Positions 1 to 7,369 of a stretch of 41,146 nt of DNA are shown in pieces (the stretch's first letter is position 1; each line of letters starts with the position of its first letter). Below the pieces are notes generated by a model. It made no database searches. It worked only from the letters and a program-made list of their open reading frames with translations, and was not told the origin of the DNA. Made by a program: the position numbers and the translations under genes. This DNA comes from Roseibacillus ishigakijimensis (GTDB lineage: Bacteria; Verrucomicrobiota; Verrucomicrobiia; Verrucomicrobiales; Akkermansiaceae): the NCBI RefSeq assembly GCF_016595415.1, contig NZ_JAENIO010000038.1:1-41146 (forward strand). The letters run 5' to 3'.

Positions 1-31
1 AAATGGTGGAGGCGAGGGGGATCGAACCCCT
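1..31. repeat. Left prophage attachment-site repeat
   Basis: These 31 bases recur identically as the last 31 bases of the window (41116-41146). Read on the minus strand they form a T-arm (AGGGG, TTCGATC loop, CCCCT), a 7-nt acceptor strand CGCCTCC, discriminator A and CCA. This is the classic att core made when a phage integrates into the 3' end of a tRNA or tmRNA gene. The T at acceptor position 70 with A73 fits alanine-type acceptors (tRNA-Ala or tmRNA), but the 5' half of the gene is outside the window. This copy is the displaced 3' fragment, because the RNA body would lie to the right of 41146. Confidence 0.93.
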
Positions 32-133
32 CTTTTCTTATTAGCCTATAATACACAGAATTACAGAAAAACTCACCATAAGCTATTTACTTCAATACCA
101 GAATTCTACCTTGGGGCAGAAAAGCAAGAAATT

Positions 134-154
134 TGCGAACCCATTGCAAACCCT
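134..154. promoter_or_regulatory. Candidate integrase arm-type site, left
   Basis: Two direct copies of TGCRAACCCW (134-143 and 145-154) lie 11 bp apart. The same paired motif occurs at 41055-41075 near the other att core. A pair of short direct repeats, one helical turn apart, on both sides of the core is the arrangement expected of integrase arm-binding sites. The right-hand pair lies in the coding end of the integrase gene, so a small duplicated gene fragment is the rival explanation. Confidence 0.5.
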
Positions 155-173
155 CTTTTGCTTTGAATCAGCC

Positions 174-755
174 TTACTCATCCAAATATCGGATGACTCC
201 GCCCACCGGAATGCCCACTCGCGCCTTTACGATCTTGAGGCTCGAAATCACCGCTGTTCCCGAAAAGGTCATTCCGCCGAAGGCAACGCAGTTTCGTGAG
301 GGAAAGCGCAATTCTTCCTTCCCAGTGTGCAAGACAGAATATGCCGCCTGCGCGCCGTGCATCTGCAGAACCATGGTGCGCGCCCATGGAAAGGGAATCT
401 CCCCTTCTGATTCCAAGCCCGCCATTTTGATGGTCGCGTGCGTTTCGGTCTGTCGCCAGAACATGCCTTTGAGCGGATTCTCTGCAGAGATTGTGAACTC
501 GGTCAGCTCTTTCAAGCGGAGCACGATGGCCCAGTCATGAACCGTCTGCCCTGCCGAATGGGGAACCGGAGGGGCCACCCGAAACAATTCTCTGACCCGG
601 AAGGAACCATCGGTGAGCTTGATGAGATTGTCTTCCACGACAACCCCCGAGACCTCCGTGATGGCATGTTGGGAAAGCCCGAGGTCAACGAGCCCATGAC
701 GACCCTCCAATCGCAACTGCGGCCAGGAATGTTCATTCTGGTAAAGTCTGCTCAT
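174..755 (-). CDS. Distal late-operon protein, unknown function
   Basis: A 193-residue protein, the last gene of the leftward late operon. Its start overlaps the stop of the large tail fibre-like gene as ATGA (752-755), so translation is probably coupled. I recognise no family. The sequence is soluble-looking, without a signal peptide or transmembrane segment, and is rich in alternating hydrophobic and polar residues, consistent with a beta-rich structural protein. Position after the fibre genes suggests a fibre-associated, chaperone or decoration role; this is inference from order only. The stop lies about 140 bp from the att core, so nothing else of the phage follows it. Confidence 0.75.
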   Translation of the reverse strand: MSRLYQNEHSWPQLRLEGRHGLVDLGLSQHAITEVSGVVVEDNLIKLTDGSFRVRELFRVAPPVPHSAGQTVHDWAIVLRLKELTEFTISAENPLKGMFWRQTETHATIKMAGLESEGEIPFPWARTMVLQMHGAQAAYSVLHTGKEELRFPSRNCVAFGGMTFSGTAVISSLKIVKARVGIPVGGVIRYLDE

Positions 756-3700
756 ACGGGAATGCTTTCGTCTTCGTTGAAAAGCGGGTCGCTTGCATCA
801 GGGTCGTTAATCGGCTGGTGATAACGGCGGGCGGGAATTTTTACGATGGCGGTCAAATCCGCAGCGGTCACAAACAAGGGAGAATCGGAAGCCATCATCA
901 CGATGTCGAAGACCTCCATGGGCTCGCTTCCGTTGCCAAGGCTCATTTGGATGGTGCTCCCCAATCCCACCTGATCGAGCGGCTCGGATTCATTGTAGCC
1001 ATCGACGTTGAGATTTCCGGACACATCGACGCCACCGTCACCTGAGACCGTGTAAGCGATAGTACTCAAGTCATGGTAGCGCTCGGAGCGGGAAATCACC
1101 CGCGCCCCGACTTCGGAAAATTCGTGCGTGTCGAGCACCGCATCCGCCGCCAAACAGGCGTAGGCGTAGAAACGCATGTCGAAGGTTTTTCGCCCCCCGG
1201 CCCGGGCGGTCTCGGTCAAAGCGCGATAGCCTTCGAACTCCACTTCCCCAGTGACCAGATTGAATTCCTCTTCGGCCGATTCCATCGCCTTGCGAATCAC
1301 CTCCGGGATTCTTGCCTTCAAGTCCTCGTTTTCACTCAGAATGTAGTATTGGCCCAAGAGAGCGCACCCCACACACTGATAGCTGGTGTCCTTGGCCCAG
1401 CGCTCGGGGTTCACCCCGTTCTCGGCCTGTTTGTTCATACCCATTTCCAACAGGACTTCGCCAGAGGCCTTGATGGCATCATCCTCGAGCAAATGACCGG
1501 CTAGCCAAATCCCCCAGCCGCGAAGGAAGAAGCGGTGAGTGAAGGGCTCCAAGGTGTCGGCATAAACCGAAGGGTCATCTTCCGGATTCCAGACGGCGGG
1601 GTCTCCCAGCCACTCGGCCAGAATGCGAATTTTCGGACCCCAATCGCTTGGCCGCAGATTGTAGTAGGTGTCCAGGTAGCTTTCCCACTGGGTGCCATGA
1701 ACCTCGTCGCTTTCCCGCAGGCATTGGAGAATATTGGCAGCCGCTTCCAAGAAAAAGGACGACGAATGAAGCATGTCTCCAGACTCGAATCCCCCGAAGT
1801 TCGGATCCTCTGGGTCCGTGACTTGGAACTGCCACCCCCAGTTGATGAACCGAATGGCCCGCTTGACGTTGCCGTCAGCATTCCGAGGGAACTCCCCCGT
1901 CTCGTCATCGGCGACATCGTCGCCCACTTCGGGAAGACCGAGCAGGCCCGCGATGGCGCAATCACGCGCCCAACGCTGGTTCTCGATGATGAGTCTACCG
2001 ATTCCCCGCTCTTCCCAATCTCGATTTCGCCCAATGGCCCCGCCCACATTGTAGTTGGACGTGCTACGCGGCCAATAGCGGGAGAGCGACCGGTTGAGAA
2101 GCGGATGGGCGAAAAGCTCGATCAAGCGGGTAGGTCGACTCGCGCTCACATGGTAAGAGTGCCGGGGAAAGGAAGTGGCCGTCCCCCATGCAGAGAATTC
2201 CAGACGGGTGTTGTAATCCCTTGCGGCCCGATAGGCGGAGACCTTGCCGGTCCCCACGCCGTCGATTTCGAAGAAGGTCTGCGCCTCTCCATTGAGAACA
2301 TCACGAACGGTGACGTGCGCATAAAAGTGGTCCGTGCTGGGCGGAGAAACTGGGCTCAATTTTGCAGGCGTTCCCGAGGTTTGCGCCGGAATCACCAGCT
2401 TCTGTTTCTGACGCTTCTCATCGAACTCCAACGTAGCGGGCGGATTGGAGAGGACTTGGATTTCCCGACCGGTGATATGGCATTTGAAGCTCTGCACCTG
2501 ATTGCCGGTTTGGAATTTGAAGAGCCCCTCCGGAATCATCGCGAACTCAACCTTTTCTCTCAGGTCCTTGCGGATGTATTGCAGCAGGTTGTGCCCCATG
2601 GCCTGCACGTCCGTCAATTCGAAGCCCGTGTCGTCGATATAGGATGTCGAATCATGGCTGGAGACCCCGCCCCCATATTTCTTTTGCCAGAAAAGCGAAA
2701 TTCTCCGAAAGGTGTCGGGATGAAGGGTATAGGGAAGGAACACAAACGCCGCGATGGTGATGTCCGCATGAGCCGAGCTGCCTGAGTTGTTTCCCAAGTA
2801 GACTTTCGTATCGCCCAAGTCAGGATCGTAGTCGATGGCATCGCCAGATTCGACGATGTCGTATGGGCCGGTATGCGTGCGCAGCTTGTTGCGTCGATCT
2901 GAGTAGGTCAGCCCTGCGGTTGTCCATTGGTTTGTCAGCACCTCGAAACGTCCGGAGAGCGAAAGGTCGTCGGGAGGCGTATTCGTCCAGCCGACCACCG
3001 CCCGAAACTTGTTGTCGCGAAAGGCCAGCTTCAGGTGGTCCTTGTAGAAAATGTAATAGTTGTTCCCGTCGTCTGGAATGCTATTGCGGCGGATGAAGGT
3101 CATGACCGTGAACCCATCAGCGGAGTTGACGTTGTAGTTCTCAGGGTCATCGGTGTTATCCCACTCTCCGACGATTCGGGTAGGATCTCCCAAGTCGTCC
3201 ACGGTGCGGATGGCGTCATGTCCTGCCGGAGTGGCTTCAATCGAGTTGTCTGCCAGCAGCCAGTGATCACGAGCCTCCTGGGCAATGGTTCCCCGGTCCA
3301 ACGGGCCAGTTTCCCCGCTGATGCCATCGCTACCCTCCCACCACGAGACGGGCTTGAATTCCCGGTTGGTGGAACGCTCGATGTCTCCAGCAAGGCCGAC
3401 CTTCTCCGAGGCGAGATAGAGGTTGAAACGTTTCGCCGCTTCTTTCTCCCAAGCCTCGGACACCTCGATTTCCAGAGATCGGGTTGTGAGAATGAGTTCT
3501 GCAAAGTAAGTCTCAGCCCCGGGCGTGGTGTCGCCGCCAATGTCGACAAACTCACCGGGAGAAGTGAAGCCCCCGGACACGCGCACGAAGCGGCCATTGA
3601 GCCGGAAGTAGGCCTGCGCCTCGGTCACGGTTTTCAGTTCCGGACGGTCATTCCGATCATGGGTGAGCTTCTCGGTTTTGACTGAACCTTTCAACACCAT

Positions 3701-4177
3701 CGGCACCAGGTTATTGACGGAACAATAAGGCTCAAAAGTGACCGCCGAAGGAAAGAACGCTCCTATCTCACAGGTGTCTCCAAGTTTGAGGCGATGATTG
3801 CCAGCGGCCTCAAAGTCCATCACATCCACGCCGGGCGCATGACCCGCCCCCGCGCCGAGCACAGCCCAAACCTGCTCGATGTCGTCGCCTAAGTGCACGG
3901 TGACCGCCGGATTGACCACCACGGGGCAGCCATTGATGAGACGAAGCTCTGGCGTTCCGATCTCGATGAACTCGGGCACAAAACCCGGGTCCACGAAAGC
4001 TTGATTGTAGAGCCGCTTCACCGTGGGCGATGTCTCGTTGGCCAAGGTGGCAATTTCGTCGCGAGAGAAACAATCCACCTCTCCGCTTTCCACAGTGCTC
4101 ACCCGACACAGCGGGCCCGCATAGGATTCAATAGCGCGCGAGAGAGAAAAGGCCGCCTGTTTTCCAAATCGCTTCAT
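752..4177 (-). CDS. Large tail fibre / receptor-binding protein with LamG-like and alpha-helical domains
   Basis: A 1141-residue protein, the longest in the window. Three parts are visible. The N-terminal third is beta-rich. Residues about 350-520 look like a concanavalin/LamG-type jelly roll (alternating strands, with a closing ...FLPYTLHPDTFRRISLFWQKKYG segment typical of such lectin folds). Residues about 690-1020 are helical and rich in Trp, Tyr and Ala-Leu repeats, resembling an alpha/alpha toroid as in polysaccharide lyases. Its position after the tail tip and lysis genes fits a host-surface-binding fibre, possibly with depolymerase activity. Enzymatic activity is inference; no catalytic residues were assigned. 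It overlaps the upstream gene by one base (TGATG). Confidence 0.8.
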   Translation of the reverse strand: MKRFGKQAAFSLSRAIESYAGPLCRVSTVESGEVDCFSRDEIATLANETSPTVKRLYNQAFVDPGFVPEFIEIGTPELRLINGCPVVVNPAVTVHLGDDIEQVWAVLGAGAGHAPGVDVMDFEAAGNHRLKLGDTCEIGAFFPSAVTFEPYCSVNNLVPMVLKGSVKTEKLTHDRNDRPELKTVTEAQAYFRLNGRFVRVSGGFTSPGEFVDIGGDTTPGAETYFAELILTTRSLEIEVSEAWEKEAAKRFNLYLASEKVGLAGDIERSTNREFKPVSWWEGSDGISGETGPLDRGTIAQEARDHWLLADNSIEATPAGHDAIRTVDDLGDPTRIVGEWDNTDDPENYNVNSADGFTVMTFIRRNSIPDDGNNYYIFYKDHLKLAFRDNKFRAVVGWTNTPPDDLSLSGRFEVLTNQWTTAGLTYSDRRNKLRTHTGPYDIVESGDAIDYDPDLGDTKVYLGNNSGSSAHADITIAAFVFLPYTLHPDTFRRISLFWQKKYGGGVSSHDSTSYIDDTGFELTDVQAMGHNLLQYIRKDLREKVEFAMIPEGLFKFQTGNQVQSFKCHITGREIQVLSNPPATLEFDEKRQKQKLVIPAQTSGTPAKLSPVSPPSTDHFYAHVTVRDVLNGEAQTFFEIDGVGTGKVSAYRAARDYNTRLEFSAWGTATSFPRHSYHVSASRPTRLIELFAHPLLNRSLSRYWPRSTSNYNVGGAIGRNRDWEERGIGRLIIENQRWARDCAIAGLLGLPEVGDDVADDETGEFPRNADGNVKRAIRFINWGWQFQVTDPEDPNFGGFESGDMLHSSSFFLEAAANILQCLRESDEVHGTQWESYLDTYYNLRPSDWGPKIRILAEWLGDPAVWNPEDDPSVYADTLEPFTHRFFLRGWGIWLAGHLLEDDAIKASGEVLLEMGMNKQAENGVNPERWAKDTSYQCVGCALLGQYYILSENEDLKARIPEVIRKAMESAEEEFNLVTGEVEFEGYRALTETARAGGRKTFDMRFYAYACLAADAVLDTHEFSEVGARVISRSERYHDLSTIAYTVSGDGGVDVSGNLNVDGYNESEPLDQVGLGSTIQMSLGNGSEPMEVFDIVMMASDSPLFVTAADLTAIVKIPARRYHQPINDPDASDPLFNEDESIPV

Positions 4178-5277
4178 CAGGAGGGCTCGGGCAAATATTC
4201 GTAGTAAACATAGACATCGACGCCCGCATCATTCCAGCTACTGGCGCTGACCTCCAATGTTTCGCCGTTGGAGTCATCAATCGGAAAGGCAGAATCCGGC
4301 AGAAGAATATCCTTGGCCCCCCGCCGTAGCTCGTAGCTATTGACCAAGCGCTTGCCCGATACCTTGGCGGTGATGGAAAGGCCATCGACGGCAATGTTAT
4401 CGAGCCCGATTCCCCCGGATTGAATGAGGACAATTCGCGTGATCAAGACGCCCTTGGGCAGGGTCCAGACGGTTTCCCCATCGGCATCGAACGAGGCGAT
4501 TTTCCGGGCGTTGTAGCCCAACGAAAAAGCGGTCGCCTCTTGGTCTCCCTCTTCGGTGAGTTCCAAGGCGTGAACTTCCACAGAAGCATTGGTGATGTTG
4601 CCTGAGTTGTCGGACTTCCCGCGCATCCGCATCAGGTCGGTGGTTCCCACCCGGAAGGTAAAGCCATGGAAGGTATTGGCATCCGCGTTCTCATTCATCG
4701 GAATCCAAGCGAGCAACTGCTCCCCGGAATTCGGGAAGAACTCATGCCCCACAGTCAATTGCCCGGTCTCCGAGAGAATGATGTAATTGGGCGGATAAGG
4801 GTCCGGGGCTGCCAAGGTAGGGGCCGCATGAGGACCCTTGCGAACCTCGATGACGTAGCTTCCGAAAGTCGTTTTATCACCGTCACCATCGGTATGGATG
4901 GCATAAATGAAATAGAGCTGGCTCGCTTTGGAGTCTGGCACCTCCAATGCCGCATCAGCCGCATCCCATGACGCTACAGCCAGAGAGCCCCCGGTTCTCC
5001 AGTCGCTCGCAGTGAAACCCCCATCGCAATCCCCCGAGTCGAGATTGAGAACCATGCGTTTCGGCTCCGCCTCGTCATCATTGGCCGCCCGCACTACGAG
5101 CTCGATGTTGCCAATATCGGACGCAGTCAGAAAACTGCCATCCTGCCTCTCGAGAGCGAACTCAATTTCGAGGTCATCCCCCCGCACCCAATAAGGCCGC
5201 TGGCCGGTGTTTGCGTCGAGAGCTGCACGTGATGAGTTCTTCTCCGAAAAAAGAATGCGACAGGTGTGGCGGGACAT
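4177..5277 (-). CDS. Baseplate/fibre-type structural protein
   Basis: A 366-residue protein whose first 130 residues have the style of phage baseplate upper-protein N-domains: a WVRGDDLEIEF-like strand, a DGSFL turn, then an immunoglobulin-like beta sheet containing FIYAIHTDGDGDKTTFGSYVIEV. The rest is also beta-rich and mentions no transmembrane or signal segments. It is followed without a gap by the large fibre gene, so it probably links or accompanies that fibre at the tail tip. The start is an ATG preceded by the late CTTTCTG motif (5285-5291) rather than a Shine-Dalgarno sequence. Exact family is not certain. Confidence 0.72.
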   Translation of the reverse strand: MSRHTCRILFSEKNSSRAALDANTGQRPYWVRGDDLEIEFALERQDGSFLTASDIGNIELVVRAANDDEAEPKRMVLNLDSGDCDGGFTASDWRTGGSLAVASWDAADAALEVPDSKASQLYFIYAIHTDGDGDKTTFGSYVIEVRKGPHAAPTLAAPDPYPPNYIILSETGQLTVGHEFFPNSGEQLLAWIPMNENADANTFHGFTFRVGTTDLMRMRGKSDNSGNITNASVEVHALELTEEGDQEATAFSLGYNARKIASFDADGETVWTLPKGVLITRIVLIQSGGIGLDNIAVDGLSITAKVSGKRLVNSYELRRGAKDILLPDSAFPIDDSNGETLEVSASSWNDAGVDVYVYYEYLPEPS

Positions 5278-5279
5278 GA

Positions 5280-5564
5280 CTACTCAGAAAGAGGAGAGGT
5301 GATGATGGTGCGCTTGGGGCACTCGGGCAGTTCACAGGGTAGTTGTTCACGCACTTTCAACTCGGCTACAGAAACTGTCAGGGAAGTGATCTTCTCATCC
5401 TGACTCGCCAGCTCCTTCTTCAATTCTCCCCGCTCCTTTCGGCATTCCGCAATGGCTTTCCGGGTCCAAAGGCAGAGGAGACCGAAGAGAAAAATCACCG
5501 CGAGGATGAGGAGCTTTTCCCACTCGGTGATTTCGAAATCTTGAACGTTGAAGGAGGCGATCAT
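5280..5564 (-). CDS. Small membrane protein of the lysis cassette (holin- or spanin-like)
   Basis: A 94-residue protein with one strong transmembrane segment (about residues 18-34, LLILAVIFLFGLLCLW) followed by a charged coiled coil (about 36-70). It overlaps the amidase gene as ATGA, which places it in the lysis cassette. Architecture resembles Rz-type inner-membrane spanins, but the positive residues directly after the membrane segment predict a cytoplasmic C-terminus, which fits a holin-type protein better. Which of the two it is cannot be settled from sequence alone. Two Cys residues near the C-terminus (PCELPEC) could form a disulfide if that end is periplasmic. Confidence 0.7.
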   Translation of the reverse strand: MIASFNVQDFEITEWEKLLILAVIFLFGLLCLWTRKAIAECRKERGELKKELASQDEKITSLTVSVAELKVREQLPCELPECPKRTIITSPLSE

Positions 5565-6271
5565 GAGGGGTCGAGAGTAGATAGTGCGCGCTTGATTGCC
5601 GTGAAATAGAGCATGGCCAGCCTGTTCGCTCCCAACCGGGCAACAATGGCGCGGTGTTCAGAGTTCGAGCAGTCCCAACACTCGGTGAGCACACAAGGAG
5701 CTTTGGCGGAGACGAGGCTTTTGCCGCCCCGGTCACTCCCCCGGCGCGATAAGAGGCGGCGTTGACCCGGGAAGACGGCCCCACACACATCGAGGAAGGC
5801 TTGCCCGACTTTCTCGCCAGCCTGTGAGTCCCTGAAAACGACCATCTCCACCCGACCCGCTCCGGCGAGCCAATTGAAATGCAACTCGATGACCATTTCA
5901 GGATTCCACGCATTCACCCGACGGTAGCATTCGAGGATTTCAGCCGAGTAGCTGGCGAGAGGTTGGCGACGGAAGACGTGGAGGTCAATTTCCTCATCAT
6001 CATCGGCGAGCTTGGCCATGAGGTCGGCGACTTCACCATTGAGTTGGTATTCGCTCGCGTTGACCGGACCCTCTGCGAAGGCTCCCGGCGCTTTTGAATT
6101 ATGCCCCACGACGACCGCAACTTTGCGAGCTCCCGGCGTGGATTTCGAAACGTTCGACTCCGGCACCAGAAACGCCCGCAGCATGTCAGCCGCTTTGCCA
6201 GGGAGGGAATTTTCCGAAAGCCAAATGGCTGTCCAAATGTCCCGCTTGGAGATGGTGACTGATTCGCTCAT
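5561..6271 (-). CDS. Endolysin, N-acetylmuramoyl-L-alanine amidase (Amidase_3 type)
   Basis: A 236-residue zinc amidase that cleaves the bond between muramic acid and the peptide stem of peptidoglycan, releasing virions. The catalytic set of the Amidase_3 family is visible: His57 in VVVGHNSK, Glu74 in NASEYQLN, His131 in VIELHFNW and Glu197 in VLTECWD. There is no signal peptide, so export would depend on a holin. It overlaps its neighbours by 4 nt on both sides (lipoprotein upstream, membrane protein downstream), forming a three-gene lysis cassette. The first 45 residues are an extra N-terminal helical region before the catalytic domain. Confidence 0.92.
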   Translation of the reverse strand: MSESVTISKRDIWTAIWLSENSLPGKAADMLRAFLVPESNVSKSTPGARKVAVVVGHNSKAPGAFAEGPVNASEYQLNGEVADLMAKLADDDEEIDLHVFRRQPLASYSAEILECYRRVNAWNPEMVIELHFNWLAGAGRVEMVVFRDSQAGEKVGQAFLDVCGAVFPGQRRLLSRRGSDRGGKSLVSAKAPCVLTECWDCSNSEHRAIVARLGANRLAMLYFTAIKRALSTLDPS

Positions 6272-6402
6272 TTCTGTGCGTTGATTTCGGCGATGCGGCG
6301 GGCGAGGTAGCCGCCGGTGTCTATGGTGCGGGCGATGTCCTCGGCAGTGGGGGTGCAGGAGGACAAGGCCAGCGCCAGGGCGATGGTTGCGATTCCCTTC
6401 AT
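6268..6402 (-). CDS. Tiny lipoprotein, candidate outer-membrane spanin (Rz1-like)
   Basis: A 44-residue protein with a lipoprotein signal peptide: MKGIATIALALALSSC, in which LSSC is a good lipobox and Cys16 the lipidated residue. The mature part would be only 29 residues. Size, lipobox and position immediately before the endolysin (ATGA overlap at 6268-6271) match o-spanins, which fuse the outer and inner membranes at the last step of lysis in Gram-negative hosts. A longer reading frame begins upstream, but the ATG at 6402, 4 nt after the preceding stop, is the only start that gives a signal peptide. Confidence 0.72.
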   Translation of the reverse strand: MKGIATIALALALSSCTPTAEDIARTIDTGGYLARRIAEINAQK

Positions 6403-6406
6403 GGCC

Positions 6407-6691
6407 TTACTTTGCGAGGGCTTCCTTGGCGGCGGTGACGGCATCGAGGATGGCCTTCGTGCTGCGGAGGCCCGCGCTGGCGAGCTCGCGGATTTCCTGC
6501 TCGTCGAGGTCAGCGAGTTCGTCGTCGATTTCATCAACATCGGCGATGGCATGCTTGACCGCTTCGAAGGGCTCGAAGGCGTGCACGAGGTCGGAAATAG
6601 CGAAGCCATCGGCGGCCGCTTCTTCAACGGCGTTGGCGGTTGATTCGACAGCTTCGAAGACTTCGAGGGTGTTGGTGATTCCTTTTTGCAT
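6407..6691 (-). CDS. Acidic helical protein, unknown function
   Basis: A 94-residue acidic, Ala- and Glu-rich protein predicted to be almost wholly helical (AVESTANAVEEAAADGFAI..., then DEIDDELADLDEQEIREL). No family recognised. It lies between the phage sigma factor and the lysis cassette. The start ATG is preceded by CTTTCTG (6697-6703 on the plus strand as CAGAAAG) with 5 nt spacing. The next gene begins 4 nt after its stop. A role in controlling lysis timing or late expression is possible but not supported by any motif. Confidence 0.75.
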   Translation of the reverse strand: MQKGITNTLEVFEAVESTANAVEEAAADGFAISDLVHAFEPFEAVKHAIADVDEIDDELADLDEQEIRELASAGLRSTKAILDAVTAAKEALAK

Positions 6692-6711
6692 CCCCTCAGA
6701 AAGGGCGGGTC

Positions 6712-7353
6712 TCAGGCGGCCGCGATGAGCTTGCGGGTCGCGCGGTAGAGCATGGGCAAGACGGACTTTTCCGCCAATCCGAGACGGGCGGCCATCTCCT
6801 CCGGCGTTTCGCCATCGGGCTCGAGGTAGACGGTGGTGACAATCTCCCTTTCGCGGGCCGTCAGCAACTTCAAGAGGCTGGCATCAAAGGCGAGGTGTTC
6901 CTGTTCCTCCTCTCCGCAGGCCGCTTCCTTGCGGGTCTCGTGACCATCAGCACTATCGGCCTCGTTGCCGAGGGGGGCATCGAGGCTGTCTTCGTCTTTC
7001 CACAGCTTGCGGGCCTCACGGTTCACGCCCTCGCGAATCCACAGATAAGCGTAGGTCACGAAGGGCGCGGGCTTCTTATAGCCGGGCTTGTGCATCGGTT
7101 TCCAGCGCTCGGCCGCTTTGCGAAGCCCCATCAGGCCAGACATGAAGAGGTCGTGTTTGTCGCACTCCTTGGCATTCATGCGCTCGACGTGCTGGACCAC
7201 GGCGCGCAGGTTGTGGAGCACGAGCTTTTCGAGCGCCTCCTCTCCCCGGCGCCCGCCCTCATCGCGCTGTCTGGCCAAAGCGCCTTCCTCCTGCCAATCC
7301 AAGACCGGATGCGTGGAAATGATGTCGTCCCAGTGTGAGAGCCCTCCCTTCAT
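6712..7353 (-). CDS. Phage-encoded sigma-70-family RNA polymerase sigma factor
   Basis: A 213-residue sigma factor. Residues about 42-115 match sigma region 2: VLHNLRAVVQHVERM, DLFMSGLMGLRKAAERW, then FVTYAYLWIREGVNREAR with the aromatic residues used in promoter melting. Residues about 159-211 match region 4, a helix-turn-helix (LTAREREIV... ETPEEMAARLGLAEKSVLPMLYRATRKL). It would direct host RNA polymerase to phage promoters, most likely late ones. The reading frame can be extended upstream to a TTG at 7440, but that runs into the tail-tip gene; the ATG at 7353 lies just after that gene's stop and has a CTTTTTG element 5 nt before it, resembling the late-gene motif. Confidence 0.87.
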   Translation of the reverse strand: MKGGLSHWDDIISTHPVLDWQEEGALARQRDEGGRRGEEALEKLVLHNLRAVVQHVERMNAKECDKHDLFMSGLMGLRKAAERWKPMHKPGYKKPAPFVTYAYLWIREGVNREARKLWKDEDSLDAPLGNEADSADGHETRKEAACGEEEQEHLAFDASLLKLLTAREREIVTTVYLEPDGETPEEMAARLGLAEKSVLPMLYRATRKLIAAA

Positions 7354-7369
7354 GCTTTCAAAAAGGAGC

